Position numbers and translations under genes: made by a program. This document shows positions 45,115-57,478 of a stretch of DNA of 64,000 bases, piece by piece (position 1 is the stretch's first letter; every line of letters starts with the position of its first letter). The stretch is from NCBI GenBank assembly GCA_000831005.1, contig CP007152.1:1426001-1490000 (forward strand), in the 5' to 3' direction. The notes under the pieces were generated by a model. The model saw only the letters and a program-made list of their open reading frames with translations, made no database searches and was not told the origin of the DNA. The stretch is from Marinobacter salarius (GTDB lineage Bacteria; Pseudomonadota; Gammaproteobacteria; Pseudomonadales; Oleiphilaceae).

Positions 45115-45452
45115 ACAGCGTCACGAATCTCGGGCGTAGCGGTGTTTTCGACTGGATGATCCAGCGTGTTACCGCCTACGTGCTTGCTCTGTATACAGTT
45201 TTTCTTTTCGGATTCATCCTGACCACTGACGTTAATTACGACAGCTGGTCGGCGCTTTTCGACCAGACCTGGTTCCGCATCTTCACCCTGCTTGCACTGC
45301 TCTCAATCGGCGCGCACGCCTGGGTTGGGCTCTGGACAGTGACAACGGATTACATCAAGGCGACCCTGCCGCGCTTCCTGGTACAGGCACTTTGCGGTCT
45401 GGCCATGTTCGTGTATTTGGTCTGGGGCATTCAGATTCTTTGGGGGCTTTAA
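45108..45452 (+). CDS. sdhD: Succinate dehydrogenase membrane anchor subunit SdhD
   Basis: The 114-residue protein has three membrane helices and typical SdhD features: GRSGVFDWMIQRVTAYVLAL at the start and IGAHAWVGLWTVTTDYIK, with the haem-ligand histidine. It overlaps sdhC and is 3 bases before sdhA, all in one operon. Confidence 0.94.
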   Translation: MVNSVTNLGRSGVFDWMIQRVTAYVLALYTVFLFGFILTTDVNYDSWSALFDQTWFRIFTLLALLSIGAHAWVGLWTVTTDYIKATLPRFLVQALCGLAMFVYLVWGIQILWGL

Positions 45453-45455
45453 TTA

Positions 45456-47229
45456 ATGGCTAATATCAAGACCATGTCTTATGACGCGATTGTTATCGGT
45501 GGCGGCGGTGCCGGTATGCGTGCCGCCCTTCAGTTGACAGAATCCGGCGTCAATACCGCATGTATCACCAAGGTATTTCCGACCCGTTCCCACACTGTAT
45601 CTGCCCAGGGCGGTATTACCTGCGCCATCGCCAGTGCCGACCCCAATGATGACTGGCGCTGGCACATGTACGACACCGTCAAGGGTTCCGACTATATCGG
45701 TGACCAGGACGCGATTGAGTACATGTGTTCCGTGGGCCCGCAGGCCGTGTTCGAACTGGAACACATGGGGCTGCCGTTCTCCCGTACCGAGCAGGGCCGT
45801 ATTTATCAGCGTCCGTTTGGTGGTCAGTCCAAGGGGCCGGACAATCCTGCCCAGGCGGCGCGTACCTGTGCTGCTGCGGACCGTACCGGTCACGCGCTCC
45901 TGCACACGCTCTATCAGGCGAACCTCAAGGGCGGAACCACCTTCCTGAACGAGTGGTACGCCGTTGATCTGGTGAAGAACAGTAAAAACGAAGTGGTTGG
46001 TGTCGTCGCCATCGAAATCGAGACTGGCGAGGTGGCTTACATCAAGTCCAAGGCAACCGTTCTTGCCACTGGCGGTGCAGGTCGTATCTACGCCTCCACC
46101 ACCAAACGCCCTGATCAATACCGGCGACGGTATTGGTATGGCGCTCCGTGCCGGTTTCCCGATGCAGGACATGGAGATGTGGCAGTTCCACCCCACGGGC
46201 ATTCATGGCGCCGGTACTCTGGTAACAGAAGGTTGTCGAGGTGAGGGCGGTTACCTGATCAATTCCGAGGGTGAACGTTTCATGGAGCGTTACGCTCCGA
46301 ACGCCAAAGACCTGGCTGGTCGCGACGTGGTTGCCCGCTCCATGGTGATTGAGATCCTGGAAGGCCGTGGATGCGGTCCGGACAAGGATCACGTTCTATT
46401 GAAGCTGGACCACCTTGGTGAAGAAACACTGAACCTGCGCCTGCCGGGTATTTGTGAGCTTTCACGCACCTTTGCGCACGTGGACCCGGTTAAAGAGCCG
46501 GTGCCGGTTGTGCCAACCTGTCACTACATGATGGGCGGGATTCCCACCAACGTAGGTGGTCAGGCCCTGACTCAGGATGAGAGCGGTAACGACACGCCCA
46601 TTCCCGGGTTGTTTGCCTGCGGTGAAGCAGCTTGTGTGTCCGTTCATGGTGCCAACCGTCTTGGCGGTAACTCCCTGCTGGATCTGGTCGTCTTCGGCCG
46701 TGCCGCTGGCTTGCACATTGAAGAGCAGCTTCGCGGCGGCTTTGAGGTGGACGGCGCCAGTGAGGAAGACATCAAGAACGCGATGGCGCGCCTTGATCGC
46801 CTGAACAGCGCCTCGGAAGGCGAGAGCGTTGCCGAAGTGCGCAAGGATCTGCAGAACTGCATGCAGCTTTACTTCGGTGTGTTCCGTGACGGCAAGAGCA
46901 TGGAAGAAGGTCTTGAGAAGCTGGAAGCGATTGGTAAGCGCGTACGCAATACCAGGCTCGCGGATACCAGCAATGCCTTCAACACCGCGCGTATCGAAGC
47001 CCTTGAGCTTGATAACCTTTATGAAGTTGCACTTGCAACGGCTGTTTCAGCCTACGAGCGCAAGGAAAGTCGCGGTGCTCATGCCCGTAACGATTTTACC
47101 GAGCGTGATGATGAAAACTGGCTGAAGCATTCGCTGTACTTCCCGCTGGACAAGCGTGTTGGAAAGCGTGATGTAAACTTCGCTCCGAAAACGGTGGATA
47201 CATTCCAGCCGAAGATCCGGACTTACTAA
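45456..47229 (+). CDS. sdhA: Succinate dehydrogenase flavoprotein subunit SdhA (one-base insertion in this sequence)
   Basis: SdhA oxidises succinate with covalently bound FAD. The FAD-binding motif is [17 protein letters not shown], the flavinylated histidine lies in [11 protein letters not shown], and the active-site region is [20 protein letters not shown]. The fold continues with [23 protein letters not shown] and [18 protein letters not shown]. Near 46105 there is one A too many (accaaacgcc for accaacgcc); removing it restores [17 protein letters not shown] and 590 residues. This is the only insertion among the frame breaks; all others are losses. Confidence 0.94.
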
Positions 47230-47242
47230 GGGGGATTGTGCA

Positions 47243-47947
47243 ATGTTAGTAAGCCTGTACCGCTACAACCCGGAAACCGACAATGCGCCCTATATGCAGG
47301 ACGTAGAGCTGGATATACCGGAAGGAAAGGACCTGATGGTTCTGGATGTCCTTAACCTGGTCAAGGAGCAAGACCCCTCAATGGCCTATCGCCGTTCCTG
47401 TCGGGAAGGCGTCTGTGGGTCCGATGGTATGAACATGAATGGCAAGAACGGTCTTGCCTGCATCACGCCGCTGTCGGAAGTGCTCAAGAACAACAAGCTG
47501 GTTGTTCGCCCACTTCCGGGCCTGCCGGTGATTCGTGACCTGGTTGTGGACATGAGCCTGTTCTACAAGCAGTACGAGAAGGTTATGCCGTACCTGGTCA
47601 ACGACAATCCGGCGCCCGCCATTGAGCGTTACCAGTCACCGGAAGACCGGGAAAAGCTGGACGGCCTGTACGAGTGTATTCTCTGTGCCTGCTGTTCCAC
47701 GGCTTGCCCCTCATTCTGGTGGAATCCGGACAAGTTCGTTGGCCCGGCCGGATTGCTGCAAGCCTACCGGTTCCTGGCCGACAGCCGGGATACTGCACAG
47801 GAGGAGCGTCTTGCCAATCTGGATGATCCGTTCAGTGTATTCCGCTGTCGGGGCATCATGAACTGTGTCAGCGTTTGTCCGAAAGGCCTTAACCCAACAC
47901 GGGCGATCGGCCACATTCGGAACCTTCTGCTTCAGCGGGCGACGTAA
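47243..47947 (+). CDS. sdhB: Succinate dehydrogenase iron-sulfur subunit SdhB
   Basis: SdhB passes electrons from SdhA to quinone through three clusters. The 234-residue protein has the [2Fe-2S] ligands in SCREGVCGSDGMNMNG, the [4Fe-4S] ligands in CILCACCSTACPSFWW, and the [3Fe-4S] ligands in CRGIMNCVSVCPKGLNP. It completes sdhCDAB. A GC-rich hairpin follows before sucA. Confidence 0.96.
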   Translation: MLVSLYRYNPETDNAPYMQDVELDIPEGKDLMVLDVLNLVKEQDPSMAYRRSCREGVCGSDGMNMNGKNGLACITPLSEVLKNNKLVVRPLPGLPVIRDLVVDMSLFYKQYEKVMPYLVNDNPAPAIERYQSPEDREKLDGLYECILCACCSTACPSFWWNPDKFVGPAGLLQAYRFLADSRDTAQEERLANLDDPFSVFRCRGIMNCVSVCPKGLNPTRAIGHIRNLLLQRAT

Positions 47948-48253
47948 GCAGAATCTGAAACAAACGCTATACTGTGCTGACAAGGCTCGCACCCGGAAGG
48001 CCCGCAACGACGCGGGCCCTTCAACCAAAGGCTTATAGTCAAAAGTCTTAGCAGGGTGCACACTACGCAGGCCGTCACGGGAGCTTAAAAGGTTCCTGGC
48101 GGATTGCTGAGTATAATAACCACCGGGGAACGGAAAACATCCTTGTTGGATGTGGTGGCCAAAGTCGATCCCGTAAAAACCCGTATTGACTCAGATATAC
48201 CCCTGGCCGACCATAGCCAGCTCCCCGCACCAGCCCAAGGTGAGCTATTCAAA
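47948..48253 (+). other. Spacer between sdhB and sucA with a GC-rich hairpin
   Basis: About 300 bases. A hairpin GAAGGCCCGC/GCGGGCCCTTC-like stem covers about 47995-48021 with no T-tract. It may cause partial termination or protect the RNA end. A TATAAT lies at 48111-48116 but without a good -35. A short upstream open frame continues in phase with sucA and has no RBS; I do not count it as coding. Confidence 0.5.
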
Positions 48254-51090
48254 ATGCACGAAAGCATAATGGAGCAGTTGTGGCAGACTTCCCACCTACA
48301 AGGAGGGAATCTCGCCTATGTTGAACAGCTTTTCGAAACCTACCTGACAGACCCCAATGCCGTTCCCGAAGAATGGCGCAGCTATTTCGATAAACTTCCC
48401 AGTGTGGATGGCTACAAAGGCCGTGATATAGATCATTCGTCCATCCGCCAGCAATTTGAACACATATCCCGTAACCAGCGCTTTCTAGCCAGCAGCGGCG
48501 TACCTGCCAGTGCAACGGTTGATGCCGACAAAAAGCAGATCCGTGTCCTCCAGTTGATCAATGCCTTCCGTTTTCGTGGCCACCAGGAAGCAAAGCTGGA
48601 TCCCCTCGGTGTATGGAACCGTCCACAGGTTGAAGATCTCGATCCATCCTTTCACGAACTATCGGAAGCGGACTACGACCTCGAGTTTCAGACCGGCTCG
48701 CTGAACTTTGGCTCCGAGACAATGAAGCTTCGGGACATCGTTGGTGGTCTTCGGCAGACGTACTGTGAAAGCATCGGTGCGGAATATATGCACGTTGTGG
48801 ACACTCGTATCAAACGCTGGTTCCAGCAACGCATGGAGCCGGTACGCTCGCGTCCCAACTACGAGTCTGGAACCCGTAAGCATTTGCTGGAACGGTTAAC
48901 CGCAGCGGAAGGCCTCGAAAAGTATCTGGGTTCCCGCTATCCGGGCGTAAAACGGTTTGGGCTTGAAGGTGGCGAGAGCCTGATTCCCTGTCTGGATGAG
49001 CTGATCCAGCGGGCAGGCAGCTACGGCGCGAAGGAAATTGTGTTGGGCATGGCCCACCGGGGCAGGTTGAATGTTCTGGTTAATACACTCGGCAAGAACC
49101 CGAAAGAACTGTTTGACGAGTTTGAAGGCAAGAAACTCGCTGATTCCGGTTCTGGTGACGTTAAATACCATCAGGGTTTCTCTTCCAACGTGATGACCGA
49201 AGGTGGCGAAATCCACCTTGCGCTGGCGTTTAACCCGTCGCACCTTGAGATCGTGTCTCCGGTGGTTGAAGGCTCAGTCCGTGCCCGCCAGACCCGGCGC
49301 AACGACCCTAACGGCACCCAGTGTGTGCCCATCATCATGCACGGTGACGCAGCGTTCGCCGGGCAGGGTGTGGTTATGGAAACCTTCCAGATGTCCCAGA
49401 CCCGGGGCTATGGTGTTGGCGGTACTATTCATATCGTCATCAACAACCAGGTCGGTTTTACCACCAGCAAGCAGGAAGATGCCCGTTCCACGGAATACTG
49501 CACCGATGTGGCCAAGATGATTCAGGCCCCGATCCTGCACGTGAACGCGGACGATCCCGAGGCGGTCATGTTCGTGACCCAGATGGCCATGGATTACCGC
49601 CACGAGTTCAAGAACGATGTGGTGATCGATCTGGTGTGCTATCGCCGCCGCGGACACAATGAGGCAGATGAGCCGGCCGCAACACAGCCGGTGATGTACG
49701 AAAAGATTCGCAAGCTGACAACCACCCGCAACCTCTATGCGGAAAAACTGGTTGCTGACGGTGTGATCACTGAGGACGAAGCCAAACAGATCGAACTGGA
49801 CTACCGGGACGAGTTGGATAAGGGCGACCACGTGGTCAAGTCCCTGGTCAAGGAGCCCAACAAGGATCTGTATGTCGACTGGACGCCGTACCTGGGGCAT
49901 GAGTGGACTGCCAAGTGCAAATCCAGTGTCGCCCTCAAGACGATCCAGAAACTGGGTAAGAAACTGACTCACGTGCCGGAAGGTTCAGTGTTCAGCGCCA
50001 GGTGTCCAAGATTGTCAGCGACCGGGAAAAAATGACCGCCGGCGCGCTACCAATCAACTGGGGCTACGGTGAAGTGATGGCCTACGCCACGCTTCTGAAC
50101 GAAGGGCATCCCATCCGGATTACCGGCCAGGACGTTGGTCGCGGCACCTTCTCTCACCGCCATGCGGTACTGCACAACCAGAAGGACGGTGCCCACCATA
50201 TTGCGCTGGAGCACATTGCCGAGAACCAGCCGAAGTTTGAAATCTACGACTCACTGCTCTCAGAAGAGGCGGTGATGGCGTTCGAGTATGGTTATTCCAC
50301 CACGGCACCCAATGGTCTTGTGGTCTGGGAAGCCCAGTTTGGTGACTTCGCCAATGGCGCCCAGGTGGTGATTGACCAGTTCCTGACCAGTGGTGAGCAC
50401 AAGTGGGGGCGTCTGTGCGGCCTCACGCTGCTGTTGCCACATGGCTATGAAGGCCAGGGTCCGGAGCACAGTTCGGCAAGGCTGGAGCGTTTCCTGCAGT
50501 TGTCCGCGGAACACAACATCCAGGTTTGCGTGCCAACCACGCCATCCCAGGTGTTCCACATGCTGCGTCGTCAGGTCAAACGTCCGCTGCGTAAACCTTT
50601 GGTTGCGATTACGCCAAAGAGCCTGTTGCGTCATAAGGAAGCTACCTCGGAACTGGACGACCTGACATCGGGTACCTTCAAGACGGTACTGCCGGAGAAA
50701 GAACCCTCCGACCCGAAAAAGGTCACTCGTCTGATTCTGTGCAGCGGTAAGGTCTACTTCGACCTGTTGGAGCGCAAGAAAGCGGACGAGCGGGATGACG
50801 TTGCTATTGTTCGTATCGAACAGCTATACCCATTCCCGGGTGACGATCTGGACGAGCTCCTGAGCCAGCACAGCAAGCTCAAGCACGTGGTCTGGTGCCA
50901 GGAAGAGCCCATGAACCAGGGGGCCTGGTATTGCAGCCAGCATCATATGCGTAATGCGCTGCATCGTCATAATCCCAAGCTGTATCTTCAGTATGCCGGT
51001 CGTGACGCCTCCGCTGCTCCGGCTTGTGGCCATATGTCGGTTCACATTGAAGAGCAGAAAAAACTGGTTAACGACGCGTTTGAAATCTGA
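48254..51090 (+). CDS. sucA: 2-oxoglutarate dehydrogenase E1 component SucA (frameshifted in this sequence)
   Basis: SucA decarboxylates 2-oxoglutarate with thiamine diphosphate. ATG 48254 (MHESIMEQLWQTSHLQGGN) is chosen by homology and AAGGTGAG upstream. Features: VLQLINAFRFRGHQEAKLDP, the ThDP region with GMAHRGRLNVLVNTLGK, and HGDAAFAGQGVVMETFQMSQ. Near 49984 one T is missing (aggttcag for aggtttcag); the repair restores PEGFSVQRQVSKIVSDREKM and 945 residues. The second part has NWGYGEVMAYATLLNEGHPIR and GRDASAAPACGH. First gene of sucAB-lpd-sucCD. Confidence 0.94.
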
Positions 51091-51115
51091 CGAGCTACCG
51101 AACTAAGGATCCGAG

Positions 51116-52366
51116 ATGTCAACTGAAATAAAAGCCCCCGTATTCCCAGAGTCGGTCGCAGAAGGGACAGTCGCGACCTGGCATAAGCAGCCTGGCGAAG
51201 CCTGTTCACGTGACGAACTGATTGTCGATATTGAAACCGACAAGGTCGTACTCGAGGTGGTAGCTCCGGCGGATGGTGTTATCGAGGAAGTACTCAAGGG
51301 CGAAGGCGACACTGTAGAAAGTGGTGAAGTCGTCGGTAAGTTCAAGGAAGGCGCGGCTGGTGATTCCAAGCCTGCAGCCAAAGATGACAGCAAGAAAGAA
51401 GAGAGTAAGCCCGAAGCGACTTCGGAAAAGTCCTCCGAAGCACCAACCAAGTCATCTGGCGAAGCCATCCTCAGCCCGGCAGCGCGGAAGCTGGCGGAAG
51501 AGAATAGCGTTGATCCAGACGCTGTCGAAGGTACCGGAAAAGACGGTCGCGTAACAAAAGAAGATGTTCAGAATCATATAGATGCTGGTAAGTCTTCAGG
51601 GGCTTCCTCAACTTCTGCGTCGAAGCCGGCTGGCGATATGCCGCAGGTGGATGTTGGTTCCGGCGAGCGTCCGGAGAAGCGGGTTCCCATGACGCGTCTG
51701 CGTGCCAGTATCGCGAAACGACTGGTCAATGCTCAGCAGACCGCGGCCATGCTCACCACGTTCAACGAAGTGAACATGGGGCCGGTCATGGAGCTGCGCA
51801 AGCAATACAAGGAAAGCTTCGAGAAGCGTCATGGGGTCAAGCTCGGTTTCATGTCCTTCTTTACCAAGGCAGCGACCGAAGCGCTGAAACGCTTCCCTGC
51901 GGTTAACGCCTCCATCGACGGTAACGACATGGTTTACCATGGTTACCAGGATATCGGTATTGCTGTGTCAAGTGATCGCGGCCTCGTTGTGCCTGTGGTT
52001 CGTGACACCGACGCGCTCGGCCTGGCCGACATTGAGAAGAAAATCGTCGAGTACGGAACCAAGGCCAAAGACGGCAAGCTCGGTATCGAGGATATGACCG
52101 GTGGCACCTTTACCATCACCAACGGTGGTATCTTCGGTTCACTGATCTCCACGCCGATCCTCAACCCGCCACAGACGGCCATTCTGGGTATGCACAAGAT
52201 CCAGGAGCGTCCGATGGCAGTGAACGGCAAGGTCGAGATTCAGCCGATGATGTATCTGGCGCTTTCCTACGACCACCGCATGATCGATGGCAAGGAAGCA
52301 GTGCAGTTCCTGGTGGCTATCAAGGAAATGCTTGAAGACCCAGCGCGCATTCTGCTGGACGTCTGA
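51116..52366 (+). CDS. sucB: 2-oxoglutarate dehydrogenase E2 component SucB
   Basis: SucB is the dihydrolipoamide succinyltransferase core. The 416-residue protein has one N-terminal lipoyl domain with the lipoylated lysine in [11 protein letters not shown], an acidic/Ser-rich linker, a peripheral-subunit-binding domain ([21 protein letters not shown]), a second linker, and the catalytic domain ending with [15 protein letters not shown], which has the active-site histidine. It is 25 bases after sucA. Confidence 0.95.
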   Translation: MSTEIKAPVFPESVAEGTVATWHKQPGEACSRDELIVDIETDKVVLEVVAPADGVIEEVLKGEGDTVESGEVVGKFKEGAAGDSKPAAKDDSKKEESKPEATSEKSSEAPTKSSGEAILSPAARKLAEENSVDPDAVEGTGKDGRVTKEDVQNHIDAGKSSGASSTSASKPAGDMPQVDVGSGERPEKRVPMTRLRASIAKRLVNAQQTAAMLTTFNEVNMGPVMELRKQYKESFEKRHGVKLGFMSFFTKAATEALKRFPAVNASIDGNDMVYHGYQDIGIAVSSDRGLVVPVVRDTDALGLADIEKKIVEYGTKAKDGKLGIEDMTGGTFTITNGGIFGSLISTPILNPPQTAILGMHKIQERPMAVNGKVEIQPMMYLALSYDHRMIDGKEAVQFLVAIKEMLEDPARILLDV

Positions 52367-52398
52367 GCTGACACTTAACGAATTGGAAAACGGGATAA

Positions 52399-53841
<1,443 letters not shown>

Positions 53842-53857
53842 CGCGAGCCAGGAAGCA

Positions 53858-53879
53858 GGGGCGCCAATGACGGCGCCCC
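53858..53879 (+). terminator. GC-rich hairpin between lpd and sucC
   Basis: GGGGCGCC-AATGAC-GGCGCCCC is a perfect 8-bp stem with no T-tract. It probably weakens or processes the message rather than fully ending it. Confidence 0.45.
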
Positions 53880-54016
53880 GCTGCTATTAAAACGGCTGGT
53901 TTTCGGTCGCGTTAAGGATGCGCTGAGGTGATCCCCGGCGCATCAAACCGAATTCGCACTGCGCGGGTTCAATTTCCGTATGTGGTTATCCTCCATCAGA
54001 AAGCGGGACATTAACT

Positions 54017-55183
54017 ATGAATTTGCATGAATATCAGGGCAAACAGCTTTTCGCTGAATATGGCCTGCCAGTATCCAAGGGCATTGCCTGCGATACCCCC
54101 AAAGACGCAGTGGCCGCTGCTGACGAAATCGGCGGCGACGCCTGGGTAGTAAAAGCTCAGGTTCACGCTGGTGGCCGCGGCAAGGCCGGCGGTGTAAAAC
54201 TGGTCAAGAGCAAGGACGATATCCGCGCCTTCGCTGAGAGCTGGCTTGGCAAGAATCTGGTGACCTACCAGACCGACGAAAACGGCCAGCCAGTCAGCAA
54301 GATTCTTGTTGAGTCCCTTACCGATATCGACCAGGAACTCTACCTGGGCGCGGTTGTTGATCGCGGTACCCGTCGTATCGTGTTCATGGCTTCCACCGAA
54401 GGTGGTGTTGAAATCGAAAAGGTTGCCGAAGAAACCCCGGAAAAGATCCTGAAGGCCGAAGTTGACCCACTGGTCGGAGCACAGCCATTCCAGGGGCGCG
54501 AACTGGCGTTCAAGCTAGGCCTGGAAGGCAAGCAGATTGGTCAGTTCACCAAGATTTTCCTGGGCCTGGCGAAACTGTTCGAGGAGTGCGATCTGGCGCT
54601 GGTTGAGATTAACCCGCTGGTTATCACTCCAGCCGGTGACCTGCACTGCCTGGACGCCAAGATTGGCGTTGATGGTAACGCGCTGTACCGTCAGAAGAAG
54701 ATCCACGAGATGCACGATCCCTCCCAGGAAGATTCCCGGGAAGCGGAAGCTGCCAAGTGGGAACTCAACTACGTGGCGCTGGATGGCAACATCGGCTGCA
54801 TGGTTAACGGCGCAGGATTGGCCATGGGTACCATGGATATCATCAAGCTGTCCGGCGGCCAGCCTGCGAACTTCCTGGACGTTGGCGGCGGTGCCACCAA
54901 GGAACGTGTTTCCGAAGCGTTCAAGATCATCCTGTCTGACGACAACGTGAAAGCGGTACTGGTCAATATCTTCGGCGGCATTGTTCGCTGTGACATGATT
55001 GCCGAAGGCATCATCGGCGCCGTAAAAGATGTTGGCGTCAAGGTTCCTGTGGTTGTGCGTCTGGAAGGCAACAACGCCGAGAAGGGCACTAAAGTACTCG
55101 CTGACAGTGGCCTGAACATCATTGCCGCCACCAGTCTGTCGAATGCGGCAGAGCAAGTCGTTAAAGCCGCGGGGGGTAAATAA
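54017..55183 (+). CDS. sucC: Succinyl-CoA synthetase beta subunit SucC
   Basis: SucC binds ADP/GDP and CoA-site elements for substrate-level phosphorylation. The 388-residue protein has the ATP-grasp fold, starting [22 protein letters not shown] (shown in part), with [18 protein letters not shown] and [16 protein letters not shown]. Its stop overlaps the sucD ATG by one base (TAATG). Confidence 0.96.
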   Translation: MNLHEYQGKQLFAEYGLPVSKGIACDTPKDAVAAADEIGGDAWVVKAQVHAGGRGKAGGVKLVKSKDDIRAFAESWLGKNLVTYQTDENGQPVSKILVESLTDIDQELYLGAVVDRGTRRIVFMASTEGGVEIEKVAEETPEKILKAEVDPLVGAQPFQGRELAFKLGLEGKQIGQFTKIFLGLAKLFEECDLALVEINPLVITPAGDLHCLDAKIGVDGNALYRQKKIHEMHDPSQEDSREAEAAKWELNYVALDGNIGCMVNGAGLAMGTMDIIKLSGGQPANFLDVGGGATKERVSEAFKIILSDDNVKAVLVNIFGGIVRCDMIAEGIIGAVKDVGVKVPVVVRLEGNNAEKGTKVLADSGLNIIAATSLSNAAEQVVKAAGGK

Positions 55184-56055
55184 TGAGCATCCTGATCAAC
55201 AAAGACACCAAGGTTATCTGCCAGGGCTTTACCGGCGCACAGGGTACGTTCCACTCTGAGCAGGCCATCGAATATGGCACCAAAATGGTTGGTGGCGTAA
55301 GCCCCGGTAAGGGCGGCACCGAACACCTGGGCCTGCCGGTGTTCAACACCGTGCGTGAAGCGGTCGAGAAGACGGGCGCCGAAGCCACGGTTATCTACGT
55401 TCCGGCGCCGTTCTGTAAAGACGCCATCGTTGAAGCCGCTGACGCTGGCATCCAGCTGATCGTCTGCATCACCGAAGGCATCCCGACCATCGACATGCTC
55501 TACGCAAAAGAGTACGTCGATCGCAAGGGTGTTCGCATGATCGGGCCGAACTGCCCGGGTGTGATCACGCCAGGCGAGAGCAAGATCGGTATCATGCCGG
55601 GCCACATCCACAAGCCGGGCAAAGTGGGCATCGTGTCCCGCTCTGGTACCCTGACGTACGAAGCGGTCAAGCAGACCACCGACTTCGGTTACGGCCAGTC
55701 TACCTGCGTTGGCATCGGTGGTGACCCGATTCCGGGTTCCAACTTCATCGACATCCTGCAGTTGCTGCAGGACGATCCGCAGACAGAAGCCATCGTGATG
55801 ATCGGCGAGATCGGCGGGACCGCTGAGGAAGAAGCCGCTGCGTTCATCAAGGACAACGTCAGCAAGCCGGTGGTGTCTTACATCGCGGGTGTGACGGCGC
55901 CTCCTGGTAAGCGTATGGGCCACGCCGGTGCGATTATCTCCGGTGGTAAGGGTACGGCGGATGAGAAATTCGCGGCCCTGAACGACGCCGGTGTTAAAAC
56001 CGTGCGCAGTCTTGCCGAAATCGGTAAGGCACTGAAGGAAGTGACTGGCTGGTAA
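55183..56055 (+). CDS. sucD: Succinyl-CoA synthetase alpha subunit SucD
   Basis: SucD binds CoA and carries the phosphohistidine. The 290-residue protein has [19 protein letters not shown] near the start, [20 protein letters not shown], and the active-site histidine in [17 protein letters not shown]. It ends the TCA cluster; a strong terminator follows. Confidence 0.97.
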   Translation: MSILINKDTKVICQGFTGAQGTFHSEQAIEYGTKMVGGVSPGKGGTEHLGLPVFNTVREAVEKTGAEATVIYVPAPFCKDAIVEAADAGIQLIVCITEGIPTIDMLYAKEYVDRKGVRMIGPNCPGVITPGESKIGIMPGHIHKPGKVGIVSRSGTLTYEAVKQTTDFGYGQSTCVGIGGDPIPGSNFIDILQLLQDDPQTEAIVMIGEIGGTAEEEAAAFIKDNVSKPVVSYIAGVTAPPGKRMGHAGAIISGGKGTADEKFAALNDAGVKTVRSLAEIGKALKEVTGW

Positions 56056-56072
56056 AATACTGCCGGTGAATG

Positions 56073-56113
56073 AAAGCCCCCGGGTCTGTTTTGCGGACTG
56101 CCGGGGGCTTTTT
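56073..56113 (+). terminator. Terminator after sucD
   Basis: AAAGCCCCCGG and CCGGGGGCTTTTT pair in a long stem and are followed by a T-run. This ends the sdh-suc transcript. Confidence 0.9.
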
Positions 56114-56149
56114 GTTTTCTGGCGCCAGCGCAGGTTTTTCAATGGCTTC

Positions 56150-56178
56150 TTAACGCGGGCCACACATAAGACTATAAT
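56150..56178 (+). promoter_or_regulatory. trpS promoter
   Basis: TTAACG (56150-56155) and TATAAT (56173-56178) with a 17-base spacer, about 55 bases before trpS. Confidence 0.6.
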
Positions 56179-56234
56179 GCCCGGTCAGCCTGCAATATGA
56201 TGGCTGTTCCCTATAAATAAAAGGAGTTCATGCT

Positions 56235-57449
56235 TTGAGTTCTGTCGATTCCCAGCAACGGATTTTGTCCGGCATGCGTCCCACCGGCAAGTTGCACCTC
56301 GGCCATTATCACGGTGTTCTGAAGAACTGGGTGAAACTCCAGCATGAATTCGAATGCTTCTTCTTCGTTGCCGACTGGCATGCGTTGACCACTAACTATG
56401 ATGATCCCAGCGGCATTGAGGATAGCGTCTGGGATATGGTGATCGACTGGCTCGCGGCAGGCGTCAATCCCGGGTCCTCAACGATGTTCATCCAGTCCAA
56501 GGTGCCGGAACACGCGGAGCTTCACCTTCTGTTGTCGATGATTACCCCATTGGGCTGGCTCGAGCGTGTACCCACCTACAAGGATCAGCAGGAAAAGCTC
56601 CGCGAGAAAGACCTGGCCACCTACGGTTTTCTCGGCTATCCGCTGCTGCAGAGCGCGGACATTCTGATGTATCGGGCCGGTCGGGTACCCGTGGGTGCAG
56701 ACCAGGTGTCCCACGTGGAAATCACGCGCGAAGTCGCTCGCCGCTTCAATCACATCTACGGCCGTGAGCCGGGATTTGAAGAGCAGGCAGAGGGCGCCAT
56801 CGTCAAGATGGGCAAGAAAAACGCCAAGCTTTACCGCACCCTGAAGAAGCGTTATCAGGAAGAGGGCGATATGGAAGCCCTGGAAACGGCGCGGGCATTG
56901 CTCAAGGAGCAGCAGAACATCTCCCTGGGCGATCGTGAGCGGCTGTACGGTTATATCGAAGGTGGCGGTAAGGTGATCCTTCCGGAGCCCCAGCCCCTGC
57001 TGACACCGGAATCGAAGATGCCAGGGCTGGACGGCCAGAAAATGTCCAAGTCCTACAACAACTATATCGGTTTGCGCGAAGAGCCTGACAGCGTCGCCCA
57101 GAAAATCCGCACCATGCAGACCGACCCCCAGCGGGTACGGCGTACCGATCCGGGCGAACCGGAGAAGTGTCCGGTTTGGGGGCTTCATCAGGTTTATTCC
57201 GATGCGGATACCCAGGAATGGGTGCAAACCGGCTGCCGCTCGGCGGGCATTGGTTGCCTGGAATGCAAGAAGCCGCTGATTGACTCGATTATTGAAGAGC
57301 AGCGGCCCCTGCATGAACGTGCTCGTGAATATGAAGGCAATCCGGACCTGGTTCACGCCATTATTGAAGAAGGCTGCGAGCATGCCAGGGATGCCGCGAG
57401 GGATACCCTTGAGGAAGTTCGGACAGCCATGGGCCTGAACTACCGCTGA
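56235..57449 (+). CDS. trpS: Tryptophanyl-tRNA synthetase TrpS with a four-cysteine cluster
   Basis: TrpS is a class I synthetase. The 404-residue protein has the HIGH-type motif TGKLHLGHYHG and the KMSKS motif in DGQKMSKSYNNYIGL. It is longer than the E. coli enzyme, with an insertion of about 75 residues before KMSKS that includes ALLKEQQNISLGDRERLYGY. In the anticodon-binding part the cysteines Cys312, Cys334, Cys341 and Cys344 follow C-x21-C-x6-C-x2-C (ending GCLECKK). Thermotoga TrpRS binds a [4Fe-4S] cluster with C-x22-C-x6-C-x2-C. Start: TTG 56235, 9 bases after AAGGAG; an ATG nearby is followed by a stop. Confidence 0.93.
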   Translation: MSSVDSQQRILSGMRPTGKLHLGHYHGVLKNWVKLQHEFECFFFVADWHALTTNYDDPSGIEDSVWDMVIDWLAAGVNPGSSTMFIQSKVPEHAELHLLLSMITPLGWLERVPTYKDQQEKLREKDLATYGFLGYPLLQSADILMYRAGRVPVGADQVSHVEITREVARRFNHIYGREPGFEEQAEGAIVKMGKKNAKLYRTLKKRYQEEGDMEALETARALLKEQQNISLGDRERLYGYIEGGGKVILPEPQPLLTPESKMPGLDGQKMSKSYNNYIGLREEPDSVAQKIRTMQTDPQRVRRTDPGEPEKCPVWGLHQVYSDADTQEWVQTGCRSAGIGCLECKKPLIDSIIEEQRPLHERAREYEGNPDLVHAIIEEGCEHARDAARDTLEEVRTAMGLNYR

Positions 57450-57478
57450 GCCCCGACGCTGACAATTCCGGAGAGACC

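Noticed and set aside
48104-48253. N-terminal extension of SucA by about 50 residues
   Set aside because: The extension has no match to known SucA starts and no RBS; ATG 48254 has a good RBS and begins with the conserved sequence.
54769-56163. Long antisense open frame (over 460 codons) opposite sucC and sucD
   Set aside because: It mirrors codon bias of the strongly conserved sucCD genes, has no RBS and no family motif. The sucCD reading is certain.
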